Below, in pieces: positions 61,001 through 63,308 of a stretch of 64,000 bases of DNA. Within the stretch, counting starts at the first letter, position 1. Every line of letters begins with the position of its first letter. The notes under the pieces were generated by a model. That model was given only the letters and a program-made list of their open reading frames with translations. It was not told where the DNA came from and made no database searches. Position numbers and translations under genes: made by a program. Source of the DNA: Limnoperna fortunei (taxonomy: Eukaryota > Mollusca > Bivalvia > Mytilida > Modiolidae); NCBI GenBank assembly GCA_944474755.1, contig OX104112.1:84953756-85017755 (forward strand), in the 5' to 3' direction.

Positions 61001-63308
61001 GCAATCATTTGTAGGGCTTCTATTGCTGATCATTTGTGCAATTTACAGTTTTAATCTAGCTACTATAGTTTTCAAGTTACAGGACAAAAATGGAAAATTT
61101 CATAACAAAATTGTCATTTAAGGGCAATAACCCCTATAAGGAGTCATCTGACAATTTCAGACCAATTAAATGAATTGTAGGGCTTTTTTTGCTGATCATT
61201 TTTGCAATTTATTATTTCACTCTAGCTGTTATGGTTTTTAAGTCACAGGACAAAAACGGAAAATTTCATAAAAAATTGTCATTTATGGGCAATAACTTAT
61301 TAACTTATTTAAGGAATTGTCTGACAATTTCAGACCAATCAAAAGAATTGTAGGGTCTTTATTGCTGATCATTTGTGCAATTTACAGTTTCAATCTAGCT
61401 GCTATAGTTTTCCAGTTAAAGGGCAAAAATGGAAAATTTCATAAAAAATTGCCATTTAAGGCAATAACTTCTATAAGGAGTCATCTGACAATTTCAGACT
61501 AATTCAGTGAATTGTAGGGCTTGTATTGTTGATCATTTTTGCTATTTACAGTTTTACTCTAGCTGTTATAGTTTTAAAATTACAGGACAAAAACGGAAAA
61601 TTTCATAAAATATTACCATTTAAGGGCAATAACTCATATAAGGATCATCTGACAATTTCAGACCAATCAAGTGAATTGTAGGGCTTTTATTGCTGATCAT
61701 TTTTGCCATTTACAGTTTCACTCTACCTTGTATAGTTTTCAGGTTATATTGTAAATACCAAAAATTTTGACAAAAATCGTCAAAAAAGGGCAATAACTCC
61801 TACAAGACTCCAATACACAACTTCGCACTAATAGCAACTATTGTAGACCTTAATGTGCTGATCAATTTGAAGTAACAGTTTTCTCTATAGCTATTATAGT
61901 TTTTTAGATATTGATCAAAAACCTAGTAATAGCGGCCATATTTGTCTGTTGATCAACACCCTGGGTACAAACTTGAAACTAGGACCCCTAAGGATGATTG
62001 TGGCCAAGTTTGAAAAAAATTGGCCCAGTGGTTTCAGAGGAGAAGATTTTTGAAAAAGTTTACGACGGACGACAGACGACGGACGACGGACGCCAAGTGA
62101 TAGCAAAAGCTCACATGGACCTGCGGTCCAGGTGAGCTAAAAAACTGAATTGTTTATTAGAAATGCATGTTTTACATCTACACTGAAAATAATTATAGCA
62201 GTCCGAAAAAAATCCAACTCATTGAGTTTCTGATGACAGGTTTCGGGTAAGGACAAGAACCTGTCTTAAGGGCATAGTCTAATAAAGATTTTCTCATTAC
62301 TGCAAAATAGACAGAAATTGTTAAGCATTGACATTTCGTACGTATTACAAATTTGTAATGATTTATGGGTTACATATAACAATGTTACCCATGTTTTTGG
62401 AGACAAAAAATTGGCGTTATCCTACATGTACATTCTAAAAGACTTAATTTCAACTTGCAACATTATGAATTTTATTGTTATTTTTATGAAGATATCTTCA
62501 TTTCCATGCTTTTAAAAAAAAAATTTGTGCCAGAGATCTGCTGACAGATGACTACAATTACTACTTTAGCTATTACACATTGTATCTCGTCTTGTAAATT
62601 TCTTTCTGCAAAAACAAGTCAGTCTGATCAGCTGATGGAAGCCAGATGTTGCATCACTTTTAATTTTTATTGTTGATATGTAACACATGAAAAACTGAGA
62701 AAACTCCATTAGGTGACCAATAAAAATATGTGATTTTTAATCGTCATTATTTTGTAATTTATGCATTGTCTCAATTTTCAACAGTTTAGAAATATTTGCA
62801 TTTGGTGTTGCCAGAATTGATACAGTGTATAATAACAGGTTTTGATTTTTTGTGGCAAATAACGCCAAATTTGTCAATACAAACAAAACAAATTTGTGTG
62901 GAGTAAAATAATAGCAAATTAATAGTAAATTAAAGGCATAATTATAATTGAAGAATTTTTACAGATTTCACTGCCAACAAGAAGAAAGAAAGATACAGTA
63001 AATTGGGTATAATACTACTACTATATAACTCGATTGTCTTATTATCAACATGATAGTCAAATTAAAAAAATATTAATTTTTTATTTATTAATGGATATTA
63101 ATTTAACATATCTTCCTTTTGTCAAAAAAGTCAATTTATTAGTTTGTAATTAGGTAAATGAATTTTATGAAAGGCACAACAACTACAAAAATGTATATTC
63201 ATTTGCAAGTAACATTTTGTTTTTAATTTATACCTGCATATTTTCAAGATTATCTTACCTGTTAGAGTTTTTATGTCCCAAATAAAAATATGCTCCAAAC
63301 AAAGTCAT
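15971..63308 (-). CDS. TTC3: TTC3/DZIP3-family RING-type E3 ubiquitin ligase (28 coding exons, whole gene span)
   Basis: The spliced model is 5091 nt (1696 aa). Exons in order: 63259-63308, 60492-60558, 55656-55688, 54264-54341, 53684-53776, 50405-50557, 49723-49803, 46809-46918, 45574-45697, 43797-43919, 43325-43426, 42275-42364, 41696-41769, 39611-39765, 38411-38502, 37950-38068, 36606-36722, 31862-33923, 31510-31649, 25825-25893, 25313-25409, 23995-24098, 22507-22609, 21320-21457, 20214-20470, 17595-17724, 16859-17098, 15971-16060. All introns are GT-AG and every junction keeps frame. Domains: TPR-like helices (about 124-238), Cys/His module (283-353), conserved FFEDLLKAYGP block (555-620), Ser-rich disordered region, coiled coil (about 1195-1410), RING-H2 (1643-1682; C-x2-C-x13-C-x-H-x2-H-x2-C-x10-C-x2-C). 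The family transfers ubiquitin from an E2 to a substrate; human TTC3 acts on phosphorylated AKT. The RING looks closer to DZIP3 and the TPRs to TTC3, so it may predate the vertebrate split. The start exon and any extra in-phase exons are uncertain. Confidence 0.88.
16112..16305. repeat. Two-copy tandem duplication of about 97 bp
   Basis: CTAAAACTTGTCAAAGATGG through AGCAGGTTTCAACTGGT occurs twice in a row with minor differences. It lies in the intron between exons 28 and 27. Confidence 0.85.
16306..16858. other. Rest of the last intron
   Basis: It contains a 70-codon plus-strand open frame (16420-16632) without a recognisable domain. I treat the frame as chance. Otherwise AT-rich. Confidence 0.4.
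16859..17098 (-). CDS. TTC3: Coding exon 27 (first half of RING-H2)
   Basis: A Pro/Ser-rich leader is followed by DPCVICHEEMTQ and LECNHRFHDE. It provides the first two Cys, the third Cys and both His ligands. The splice site falls exactly after HDE, splitting the RING as ...HDE|CIRKW.... The acceptor is TTATTGAAG, a little weak. Confidence 0.95.
17595..17724 (-). CDS. TTC3: Coding exon 26
   Basis: The exon encodes IYTQLIQQLRQSRGGSLSGL and TIEEITNQV, helical and Gln-rich. The block just before the RING in related proteins has a similar character. The donor is CAG|GTAATT. Confidence 0.9.
17848..18184 (+). mobile_element. Satellite-bearing hairpin element, short decayed copy 2
   Basis: It starts AAGTGTGGGCACAG and ends with a TGTCTCGCCT ... 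AGGTGAGACA hairpin. The core has about one and a half diverged monomers rather than an array. Same family as 13557-15106. Confidence 0.72.
18193..18805. mobile_element. TTAA-flanked TIR element (605 bp)
   Basis: TTAAGGGGATGCAGA at 18193 has its exact inverse TCTGCATCCCCTTAA ending at 18805. Counting TTAA as the target duplication leaves 11-bp perfect TIRs. TTAA sites suggest piggyBac or Kolobok-type mobilisation. No coding region. Confidence 0.7.
18882..19632 (+). mobile_element. Satellite-bearing hairpin element, decayed copy 3
   Basis: It starts CAAGTGTGGACATGG with TGTCTGGCCTGC and contains about four diverged 146-bp monomers (CAACCTATATACCAAATATT, GACTGTCATGTACATTTCAT). The 3' hairpin is lost (GATTCAGGTAAGACC). 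Confidence 0.72.
19735..20045 (+). repeat. Dispersed repeat family 5, diverged copy
   Basis: It shares GGTAACCACACCCC, GAAATATTTGGAACAG, GTCGAGTCATCTTCAT and TGGCAGGACATAAAA with the copies at 15127, 35166 and 41862. Confidence 0.5.
20214..20470 (-). CDS. TTC3: Coding exon 25 (Pro/Ser/Thr-rich)
   Basis: A low-complexity linker (PSSVEPSPTQPSTTNTSG) ends in a helix (FEKLLQRLTTMFPQYN). The split AG|A codon joins exon 26. Confidence 0.87.
20774..20840 (-). mobile_element. SINE 3'-end fragment
   Basis: TTGATTGATTGATTAATGGTG then AGCAATATTTCAGCTATATT is the inverse of the molluscan SINE tail (AATATTGCTG...AACACCA...CAATCAATC). Confidence 0.6.
21320..21457 (-). CDS. TTC3: Coding exon 24
   Basis: A short helix (GEFDEQIKQVQNGK) is followed by a polyproline segment (FVPPPPPSFTP) that could bind SH3 or WW domains (inference). 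Both ends are phase 0. Confidence 0.87.
21480..21652. mobile_element. Palindromic MITE (about 170 bp)
   Basis: Arms of about 70 bp, almost perfect (ATAGGATTAAACACTGGG ... CAGTGTTTAATCCTTATAA), surround AAAGTCCGAAGGACTTTA. Transcribed, it would form a very strong hairpin in the intron between exons 24 and 23. The near identity of the arms suggests a young insertion. Confidence 0.85.
22507..22609 (-). CDS. TTC3: Coding exon 23
   Basis: The exon encodes a helical stretch (PSQILQALSFYDSIVSKCTE) between TTTCAG and ATG|GTAAG. Phase fits. The intron upstream holds a 49-bp minisatellite. Confidence 0.87.
22845..23236. repeat. 49-bp minisatellite, eight copies
   Basis: ATAAGCATACAGCCAGCTAT recurs every 49 bp from 22845 with only two or three substitutions overall. 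It lies in the intron between exons 23 and 22, so length should vary between individuals. Confidence 0.95.
23465..23592. mobile_element. Palindromic MITE (about 125 bp)
   Basis: TATGCAAATGAGAACATGGT and GACCTTATATTTGTC on the left are matched inversely by GACAAATATAAGGTC and ACCATGTACTTATTTGCAT on the right, with a short loop. Confidence 0.75.
23995..24098 (-). CDS. TTC3: Coding exon 22 (coiled coil end)
   Basis: The exon encodes VEILNLRKQAAVAMLERSKK and a following helix, with a TTGCAG acceptor. A 170-bp palindromic MITE lies just upstream in the intron. Confidence 0.88.
24139..24316. mobile_element. Palindromic MITE (about 175 bp)
   Basis: Left arm ATGGATACCATACTTTATTG ... CATGGGTGGG and right arm CCCACCCATG ... 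AATAAAGTATGGTATCCAT are near-perfect inverses around a loop containing CCCCGAGCGATAGCGAGTG. It sits about 40 bp upstream of exon 22's acceptor. Confidence 0.85.
25313..25409 (-). CDS. TTC3: Coding exon 21 (coiled coil)
   Basis: The exon encodes QEFKYVEDEIKKRQEEF and onward, in phase with both neighbours. The donor is GAG|GTAATT. Confidence 0.88.
25825..25893 (-). CDS. TTC3: Coding exon 20 (coiled coil)
   Basis: A short exon with perfect heptad character (LKLKILKLEEEKRELMKQK). The 5.6-kb intron upstream holds a SINE, the foldback element and element C. Confidence 0.88.
26318..26584 (-). mobile_element. Full-length tRNA-derived SINE, minus orientation
   Basis: Read on the minus strand it starts GGGGCCTCGGTGGCCAAGTG (box A within TGGCCAAGTGG), then GGTTCGATTCTC (box B), a body with CTTAATTGACAAGGATTG and a 3' core GCTGAAAGTGGCGTTAAA with a CAAACAAAC tail. 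Confidence 0.85.
26652..29373. mobile_element. Long foldback element with a repeated 15-bp motif
   Basis: Arms of about 0.9 kb (26652-27590 and 27835-28676) are inverted copies about a spacer of 245 bp. A further 0.7 kb ends at 29373 with another inverse of the left end (TATATGGGC...GACCCCA). The motif TGTCAGGAGTGCAAC occurs about five times in each orientation (for example near 26835, 27038 and 27227, and inverted near 27727, 28095 and 28479). No transposase is visible; the class is unknown. Confidence 0.8.
29559..31405 (+). mobile_element. Hairpin-ended element C
   Basis: It begins with the perfect palindrome AGGCTCTTAAGAGCCT then CGCTCACCTGA and ends with hairpin TGACCC-TTT-GGGTCA and GGTGAGCT. 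GACGACGACGG precedes the end. The core has five direct monomers of 318-321 bp (GGGTCCTATG at 30061, 30381, 30699, 31020; a diverged one at 29748). Noncoding; it lies just downstream of exon 19. Confidence 0.82.
31510..31649 (-). CDS. TTC3: Coding exon 19 (coiled coil)
   Basis: The exon continues the coiled coil (ALGKERQSMQEKHDMLYLEW) after a TTTCATAG acceptor. It ends GA|GTAAG, phase 2. Hairpin element C begins about 0.1 kb beyond the donor. Confidence 0.9.
31862..33923 (-). CDS. TTC3: Coding exon 18 (giant 2062-bp exon)
   Basis: The exon spans residues 554-1241. It opens with a conserved block (FFEDLLKAYGP, LEDFPPDAK, DAVGGFSKFLLQS) seen in TTC3/DZIP3 relatives. A long low-complexity region rich in Ser, Lys, Asp and Thr follows, with three acidic motifs of the form M-D-x-[LI]-D-D-[FI]-D-[FL] at residues 698, 756 and 781. 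After a Ser/Thr/Pro-rich part, the coiled coil begins (EFQRMKKEYDLLQSDL). It ends AAG|GTAAG. Confidence 0.95.
34690..34830 (+). mobile_element. SINE 3' part, plus orientation
   Basis: TGTTCCCTGTGTCCCATCTC, AATATAGCTGAAATACTGCT and a CAATCAATCAATC tail show the 3' part of a SINE, inverse of the copy at 9178-9310. Confidence 0.65.
35166..35520 (+). repeat. Dispersed repeat family 5 copy with internal minisatellite
   Basis: It begins ACAAGAAAATGTGTCTCTGC and CCTGGCACATATAGG and has AAGTCATCTTCATG and AAAGCTTCAATG near the end. The tandem array at 35234-35405 is an expansion of one segment of this element. Confidence 0.6.
35234..35405. repeat. 29-bp minisatellite, about six copies
   Basis: GTTCAATCAAGCGTAAAATA recurs every 29 bp from 35234. 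The last two units are diverged. Confidence 0.92.
35880..36121. mobile_element. Palindromic MITE (about 240 bp)
   Basis: Left arm (CATTTATATAATATTTTGAA ... GATCCCAGTGGACTTGTATT) has its inverse on the right (AATACAAGTCCACTGGGATC ... TTCAAAATCTTATATAAATG). Confidence 0.82.
36606..36722 (-). CDS. TTC3: Coding exon 17
   Basis: The exon encodes a linker ending FDEIAQNLFS, which leads directly into the conserved FFEDLLKAYGP block of exon 18 through a split Ser codon. Confidence 0.88.
36785..36985 (-). mobile_element. SINE, diverged, minus orientation
   Basis: TTTAATGCCACTTCCATTAT at the tail side, then ACAGTAAGGATGAAGCCCGC and a decayed head ending CTTAAGCCACCAAGGCC match the SINE family in order. 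Confidence 0.62.
37115..37505 (+). mobile_element. Hairpin-ended element H, copy 1 (uninterrupted)
   Basis: It starts ACAAGTGTGGACTGTGAGC with palindrome TGTGAGCACGCTCACA, carries two partial monomers (GATGTACTTCC twice), then a GACA microsatellite and a 3' hairpin CCCCCAAAC-AA-GTTTGTGGGGG. It gives the empty-site sequence for the insertion in the copy at 57217. Confidence 0.75.
37663..37800. mobile_element. Palindromic MITE (about 135 bp)
   Basis: TAGATTATTTACTTTTATTG...GCATTTTCTCAT is matched inversely by ACGAGAAAATGC ... AACGTAAATAATCTG, with a GAGCGACAGCCCCGGG loop. Confidence 0.72.
37950..38068 (-). CDS. TTC3: Coding exon 16
   Basis: The exon begins with a basic cluster (AAKRKNKKKRDKAK), a possible nuclear-localisation-like stretch, then a less charged linker. 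The donor is GA|GTATGT. Confidence 0.85.
38411..38502 (-). CDS. TTC3: Coding exon 15
   Basis: The exon encodes a linker (TPVDPVPLIPEADIEVIKK), with a CTTAG acceptor and AAG|GTAAAA donor. Phase 1 in and phase 0 out fit its neighbours. Confidence 0.82.
38503..39610. other. Intron between exons 15 and 14
   Basis: AT-rich, with a SINE fragment (38665-38760, minus orientation: ACCACTTTCAGTAATTTTTA, GATATCCAGTTTTTGTA). Nothing else recognised. Confidence 0.45.
39611..39765 (-). CDS. TTC3: Coding exon 14 (Lys/Glu-rich, alternative donor)
   Basis: A highly basic helix (KKKEKKELRRQRKREMKEE) is followed by an acidic stretch (ADDFMDDIESAV). Two donors 9 nt apart (exon end at 39611 or 39602) are both in phase, so an optional three-residue insert is possible. 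Confidence 0.87.
39989..40389. mobile_element. TIR element, 401 bp, with 6-bp target duplication
   Basis: CAGAGCTGTTTAC at the left is the exact inverse of GTAAACAGCTCTG at the right. TAAATA flanks both sides (39983-39988 and 40390-40395). The interior has inverted ATCCGTATTTT-like blocks. Noncoding. Confidence 0.78.
41178..41689. repeat. 64-bp minisatellite, eight copies, touching exon 13
   Basis: ATTGAAAGCATTGGTCTAAG recurs every 64 bp from 41178 to 41626. Copies differ by TCTAAG/TATAAG and GACATT/GATATT. The array ends 6 bp from the exon 13 boundary, so the donor lies immediately beside it. Confidence 0.95.
41696..41769 (-). CDS. TTC3: Coding exon 13
   Basis: The exon is a Lys/Ser-rich linker (ITLDKGEQLAQSKAKK and onward). 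The donor is AAG|GTCAGT, and the 64-bp minisatellite begins only about 6 bp into the intron. Without splicing, an in-frame TAA follows within 4 codons. Confidence 0.85.
41862..42015 (+). repeat. Dispersed repeat family 5, short copy
   Basis: AATGTGTTCACTCAAACTTG, AATATTTGGCACAG and TTGTTGGCTGGACATAAAA match the other family members. Confidence 0.5.
42275..42364 (-). CDS. TTC3: Coding exon 12 (Cys/His module end)
   Basis: The exon encodes KPCPTPDCMSCIVKIIIF. Cys345, Cys350 and Cys353 probably complete the metal site begun in exon 11. Acceptor and donor are clean and phase 0. Confidence 0.92.
42365..43324. other. Intron between exons 12 and 11
   Basis: It contains GGTCCAGTAAA/TTTACTGGACC-type inverted segments near 42590-42650 and related GGACC blocks near 43160-43210, which suggest a degenerate TIR element. 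I could not define its ends. Confidence 0.35.
43325..43426 (-). CDS. TTC3: Coding exon 11 (Cys/His module core)
   Basis: The exon encodes GFVRIVCLTSC then IEFHNQCWKDF. Cys311, Cys315, His320 and Cys323 form a C-x3-C-x4-H-x2-C arrangement, a likely zinc site. This is the most family-diagnostic exon outside the RING. Confidence 0.93.
43797..43919 (-). CDS. TTC3: Coding exon 10 (start of Cys/His module)
   Basis: The exon contains YPPPPDAIC and FFSDPDFK, both typical of the conserved block downstream of the TPRs in TTC3/DZIP3 proteins. It is phase 0 at both ends. Confidence 0.92.
44098..44345 (-). mobile_element. SINE, near full length, minus orientation
   Basis: Tail side GAATGGTGTTTTAATGCCAG, body GGCAATCCTTGTCATTTAAG, decayed box B (GACTTGAACCCAC) and head ending in CTACCCCCCAGGC. 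Confidence 0.75.
45005..45546 (+). mobile_element. Hairpin-ended element G
   Basis: It starts TGTCTCCC with a CCCTCG...CGAGGG hairpin, has three diverged monomers of about 150 bp (GGTGTACTTGCTA, TTTCGTAAAATTTGG), a GGACAGACGGACAG microsatellite, a 3' hairpin CCCAC-CAA-GTGGG, and the inverse terminal GGGGAGACA. Confidence 0.7.
45574..45697 (-). CDS. TTC3: Coding exon 9 (TPR second helix and linker)
   Basis: The exon begins with the TPR helix FEEAIDPLTRCLRM and then carries an HTWPGTD segment like that following the TPRs in TTC3/DZIP3 relatives. The donor is CAG|GTGTGTG. Confidence 0.9.
45698..46808. other. Intron between exons 9 and 8
   Basis: AT-rich intron with no recognised repeat or exon. 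Confidence 0.45.
46809..46918 (-). CDS. TTC3: Coding exon 8 (TPR)
   Basis: The exon ends with ALPYYGLGKAYIALN, which continues into exon 9 as RFEEAIDPLTRCL. Together they make a textbook TPR (Y-x-x-x-G-x-x-Y then A-x-x-x-F/Y-x-x-A). The split AG|A codon gives R222. Confidence 0.9.
46919..47646. other. Intron part upstream of exon 8
   Basis: AT-rich, nothing recognised. Confidence 0.4.
47647..49452 (+). mobile_element. Hairpin-ended element D with nine 168-bp monomers
   Basis: It starts with AGGCTCTTAAGAGCCT and CGCTCACCTGA and ends with TGACCC-TTT-GGGTCA and GGTGAGCT. The core is about nine direct copies of a 165-169 bp unit (CCCATAGGGTCCTATGTTAA every ~168 bp from about 47825 to 49165). 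A long (GAC/GCC)n run at 49335-49400 precedes the 3' end. Noncoding; long open frames over it come from the repeats. Confidence 0.85.
49335..49403 (+). repeat. GAC/GCC trinucleotide microsatellite
   Basis: About 70 bp of GAC triplets with regular GCC interruptions. The other members of this element family have a shorter GAC run at the same place. Confidence 0.92.
49453..49722. repeat. AAACATAACAAACCTTGTAAAATG-type degenerate tandem repeat
   Basis: Imperfect units of 20-30 bp containing AACCTTGTAAA and ATGAAACATA recur about ten times up to the exon 7 donor, and the last unit merges with the donor itself (ACCTTGTAAATTCC). Confidence 0.7.
49723..49803 (-). CDS. TTC3: Coding exon 7 (TPR region)
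   Basis: Residues 159-185 form an amphipathic helix pair (VAVLEYAYGLSEISTGIYK), with an acceptor at AATAG and an AAG|GTTTGT donor. In genomic order the exon lies 0.27 kb above hairpin element D. Confidence 0.82.
50405..50557 (-). CDS. TTC3: Coding exon 6 (TPR helix pair)
   Basis: Residues 108-158 include a TPR-like pattern (YMAEGSSAFLNNLWKKAVTSY then QKALDLL). The small residues, the W/Y positions and the closing A-L-D-L fit the TPR consensus. The donor is GAG|GTTTGT. Confidence 0.88.
50636..51510. mobile_element. Non-autonomous pogo/Tigger-like element
   Basis: Left end TACAGTCAAACCTGTCTT then AGCGACC and right end GGTCGCTTAAGACAGG then TTTGACTGTA are inverses flanked by TA. CAGTCNAACCT ends are characteristic of pogo-type Tc1/mariner elements. 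Subterminal ATAACGACT/TTACGCGAC repeats are present. No transposase remains. Confidence 0.78.
51585..51800 (+). mobile_element. Fragment of the 146-bp satellite element family
   Basis: TCATCAGCAACCTATATAC, ATTGTCATTTAAG and TAAGCTACCATTGGACCAAA match one monomer and the 3' region of the 13557-15106 family. Strongly diverged. Confidence 0.6.
51801..52869. other. Intron part between exons 6 and 5
   Basis: AT-rich with a short (CA)n run near 52800-52830. No exon or repeat recognised. Confidence 0.4.
52870..53240 (+). repeat. Fragment related to element D core
   Basis: AGGACCATAC, GAGATGAAGGC, TTTTTCCCATA, GGTCCTATGTTTAACC, GAGTCCTGTGGTGGTGGCC and a final GATGATTTTGGCCAAGTTTG follow the order of the D monomer and its 3' end. 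Both element termini are missing. Confidence 0.65.
53533..53620. mobile_element. Small palindromic MITE
   Basis: AAAGTGGTATAATCAAAAGT and its inverse ACTTTTGATTGGATTATTCC flank a short AT-rich loop. Confidence 0.65.
53684..53776 (-). CDS. TTC3: Coding exon 5
   Basis: The exon encodes a basic and then hydrophobic linker (SQKGRQNNKMDKTNVTLPP). The donor is GTG|GTAAGA and the acceptor AATAG. Both ends are phase 0. It precedes the TPR exons. Confidence 0.75.
54264..54341 (-). CDS. TTC3: Coding exon 4
   Basis: The exon encodes a Lys/Glu/Pro-rich linker (RVLELNKKPTKDPEPEK and onward) between ATTTTCAG and AAG|GTAATG. Both ends are phase 0. Confidence 0.7.
54482..55375. mobile_element. TIR element, 894 bp, with 6-bp target duplication
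   Basis: Left CAGGGCTCACGCTGGG is inversely matched by the right end (read inward CAGGGCTCGCGTTGG). TTTAAG flanks it at 54476-54481 and 55376-55381. The interior has GGGAGAAGT and GGCGACTTC repeats near the ends. No transposase. Confidence 0.75.
55656..55688 (-). CDS. TTC3: Coding exon 3 (33-bp microexon)
   Basis: Only 11 codons (EPTISYKEAKQ) lie between a clean TTTTCAG acceptor and a GTAAG donor. Both ends are phase 0, so skipping it would keep the frame. Confidence 0.65.
56175..56400 (+). mobile_element. Hairpin-ended element F (5' end only)
   Basis: AGAGGCTCTCAAGAGCTTG then ACTTACCTGTATTGC is a decayed 5' end of the C/D family, followed by one D-like monomer (CCATAGGGTCC, GTGGTGGCCATT). 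The 3' hairpin is absent. Confidence 0.7.
56603..56860 (+). mobile_element. Full-length tRNA-derived SINE, plus orientation
   Basis: GGGGCCTCGGTGGCCAAGTG opens it with box A TGGCCAAGTGG (56613-56623) and box B GGTTCGATTCT (56677-56687). A body with AATTGACAAGGATTGCC and a 3' core GCTGAAAGTGGC with a CAAACAAAC tail follow. The head is a Leu/Ser-type tRNA-like pol III promoter. It is the best preserved copy in the window. Confidence 0.88.
57289..60200. mobile_element. TTAA-flanked TIR element of 2.9 kb, nested in element H
   Basis: Left AGGGAAACTTCGCGAA and right TTCGCGAAGTTTCCCT are inverses, with similarity continuing for about 90 bp (ATGAAAATTTGATA, TTATTCTTCAA). TTAA lies at 57285-57288 and 60201-60204. 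The interior carries a satellite element (57600-58953) and about 1.2 kb of AT-rich DNA, with no transposase recognised. Target site and structure suggest a piggyBac/Kolobok-type element. Confidence 0.82.
57600..58953 (+). mobile_element. Satellite-bearing hairpin element, copy 4
   Basis: It begins CAAGTGTGGACACAG with CGTCTCGCCTGC and ends CGCCGGCGAGACA. The core is about eight 146-bp monomers (57680-58835), nearly identical to each other and to the array at 13640-14940. The 3' hairpin is shortened compared with copy 1. Confidence 0.85.
60492..60558 (-). CDS. TTC3: Coding exon 2 (acidic Ser/Asp-rich)
   Basis: The exon has a TTTATTTCAG acceptor and a GAG|GTGAGC donor. It encodes an Asp/Ser-rich stretch (LLSSDDHDSSDE). 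Phase fits exons 1 and 3. It resembles casein-kinase-type acidic sites, but no domain is recognised. Confidence 0.7.
60639..62138 (+). mobile_element. Hairpin-ended element E
   Basis: It begins AGGCTCCCAGGAGCCT and CGCACACCTGGA and ends with hairpin TGGACC-TGC-GGTCCA and GGTGAGCT. The core has about seven monomers of 165-170 bp (GGGCAATAACTCCTATAAGG near 60957, 61122, 61625 and others), with a GACGGACGAC run before the end. Intact ends and the same family as B. Confidence 0.83.
62139..63258. other. Intron between exons 2 and 1
   Basis: AT-rich DNA, no repeat or exon recognised. Confidence 0.4.
63259..63308 (-). CDS. TTC3: Coding exon 1 (probable start exon)
   Basis: An ATG with A at -3 opens a frame of 16 codons (MTLFGAYFYLGHKNSN) ending at a GTAAG donor in the phase needed by exon 2. 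An in-frame TGA lies 27 nt upstream with no AG acceptor between, so this ATG is the best start unless an upstream exon joins by another route. The first 11 residues are unusually hydrophobic for this family. Confidence 0.5.
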
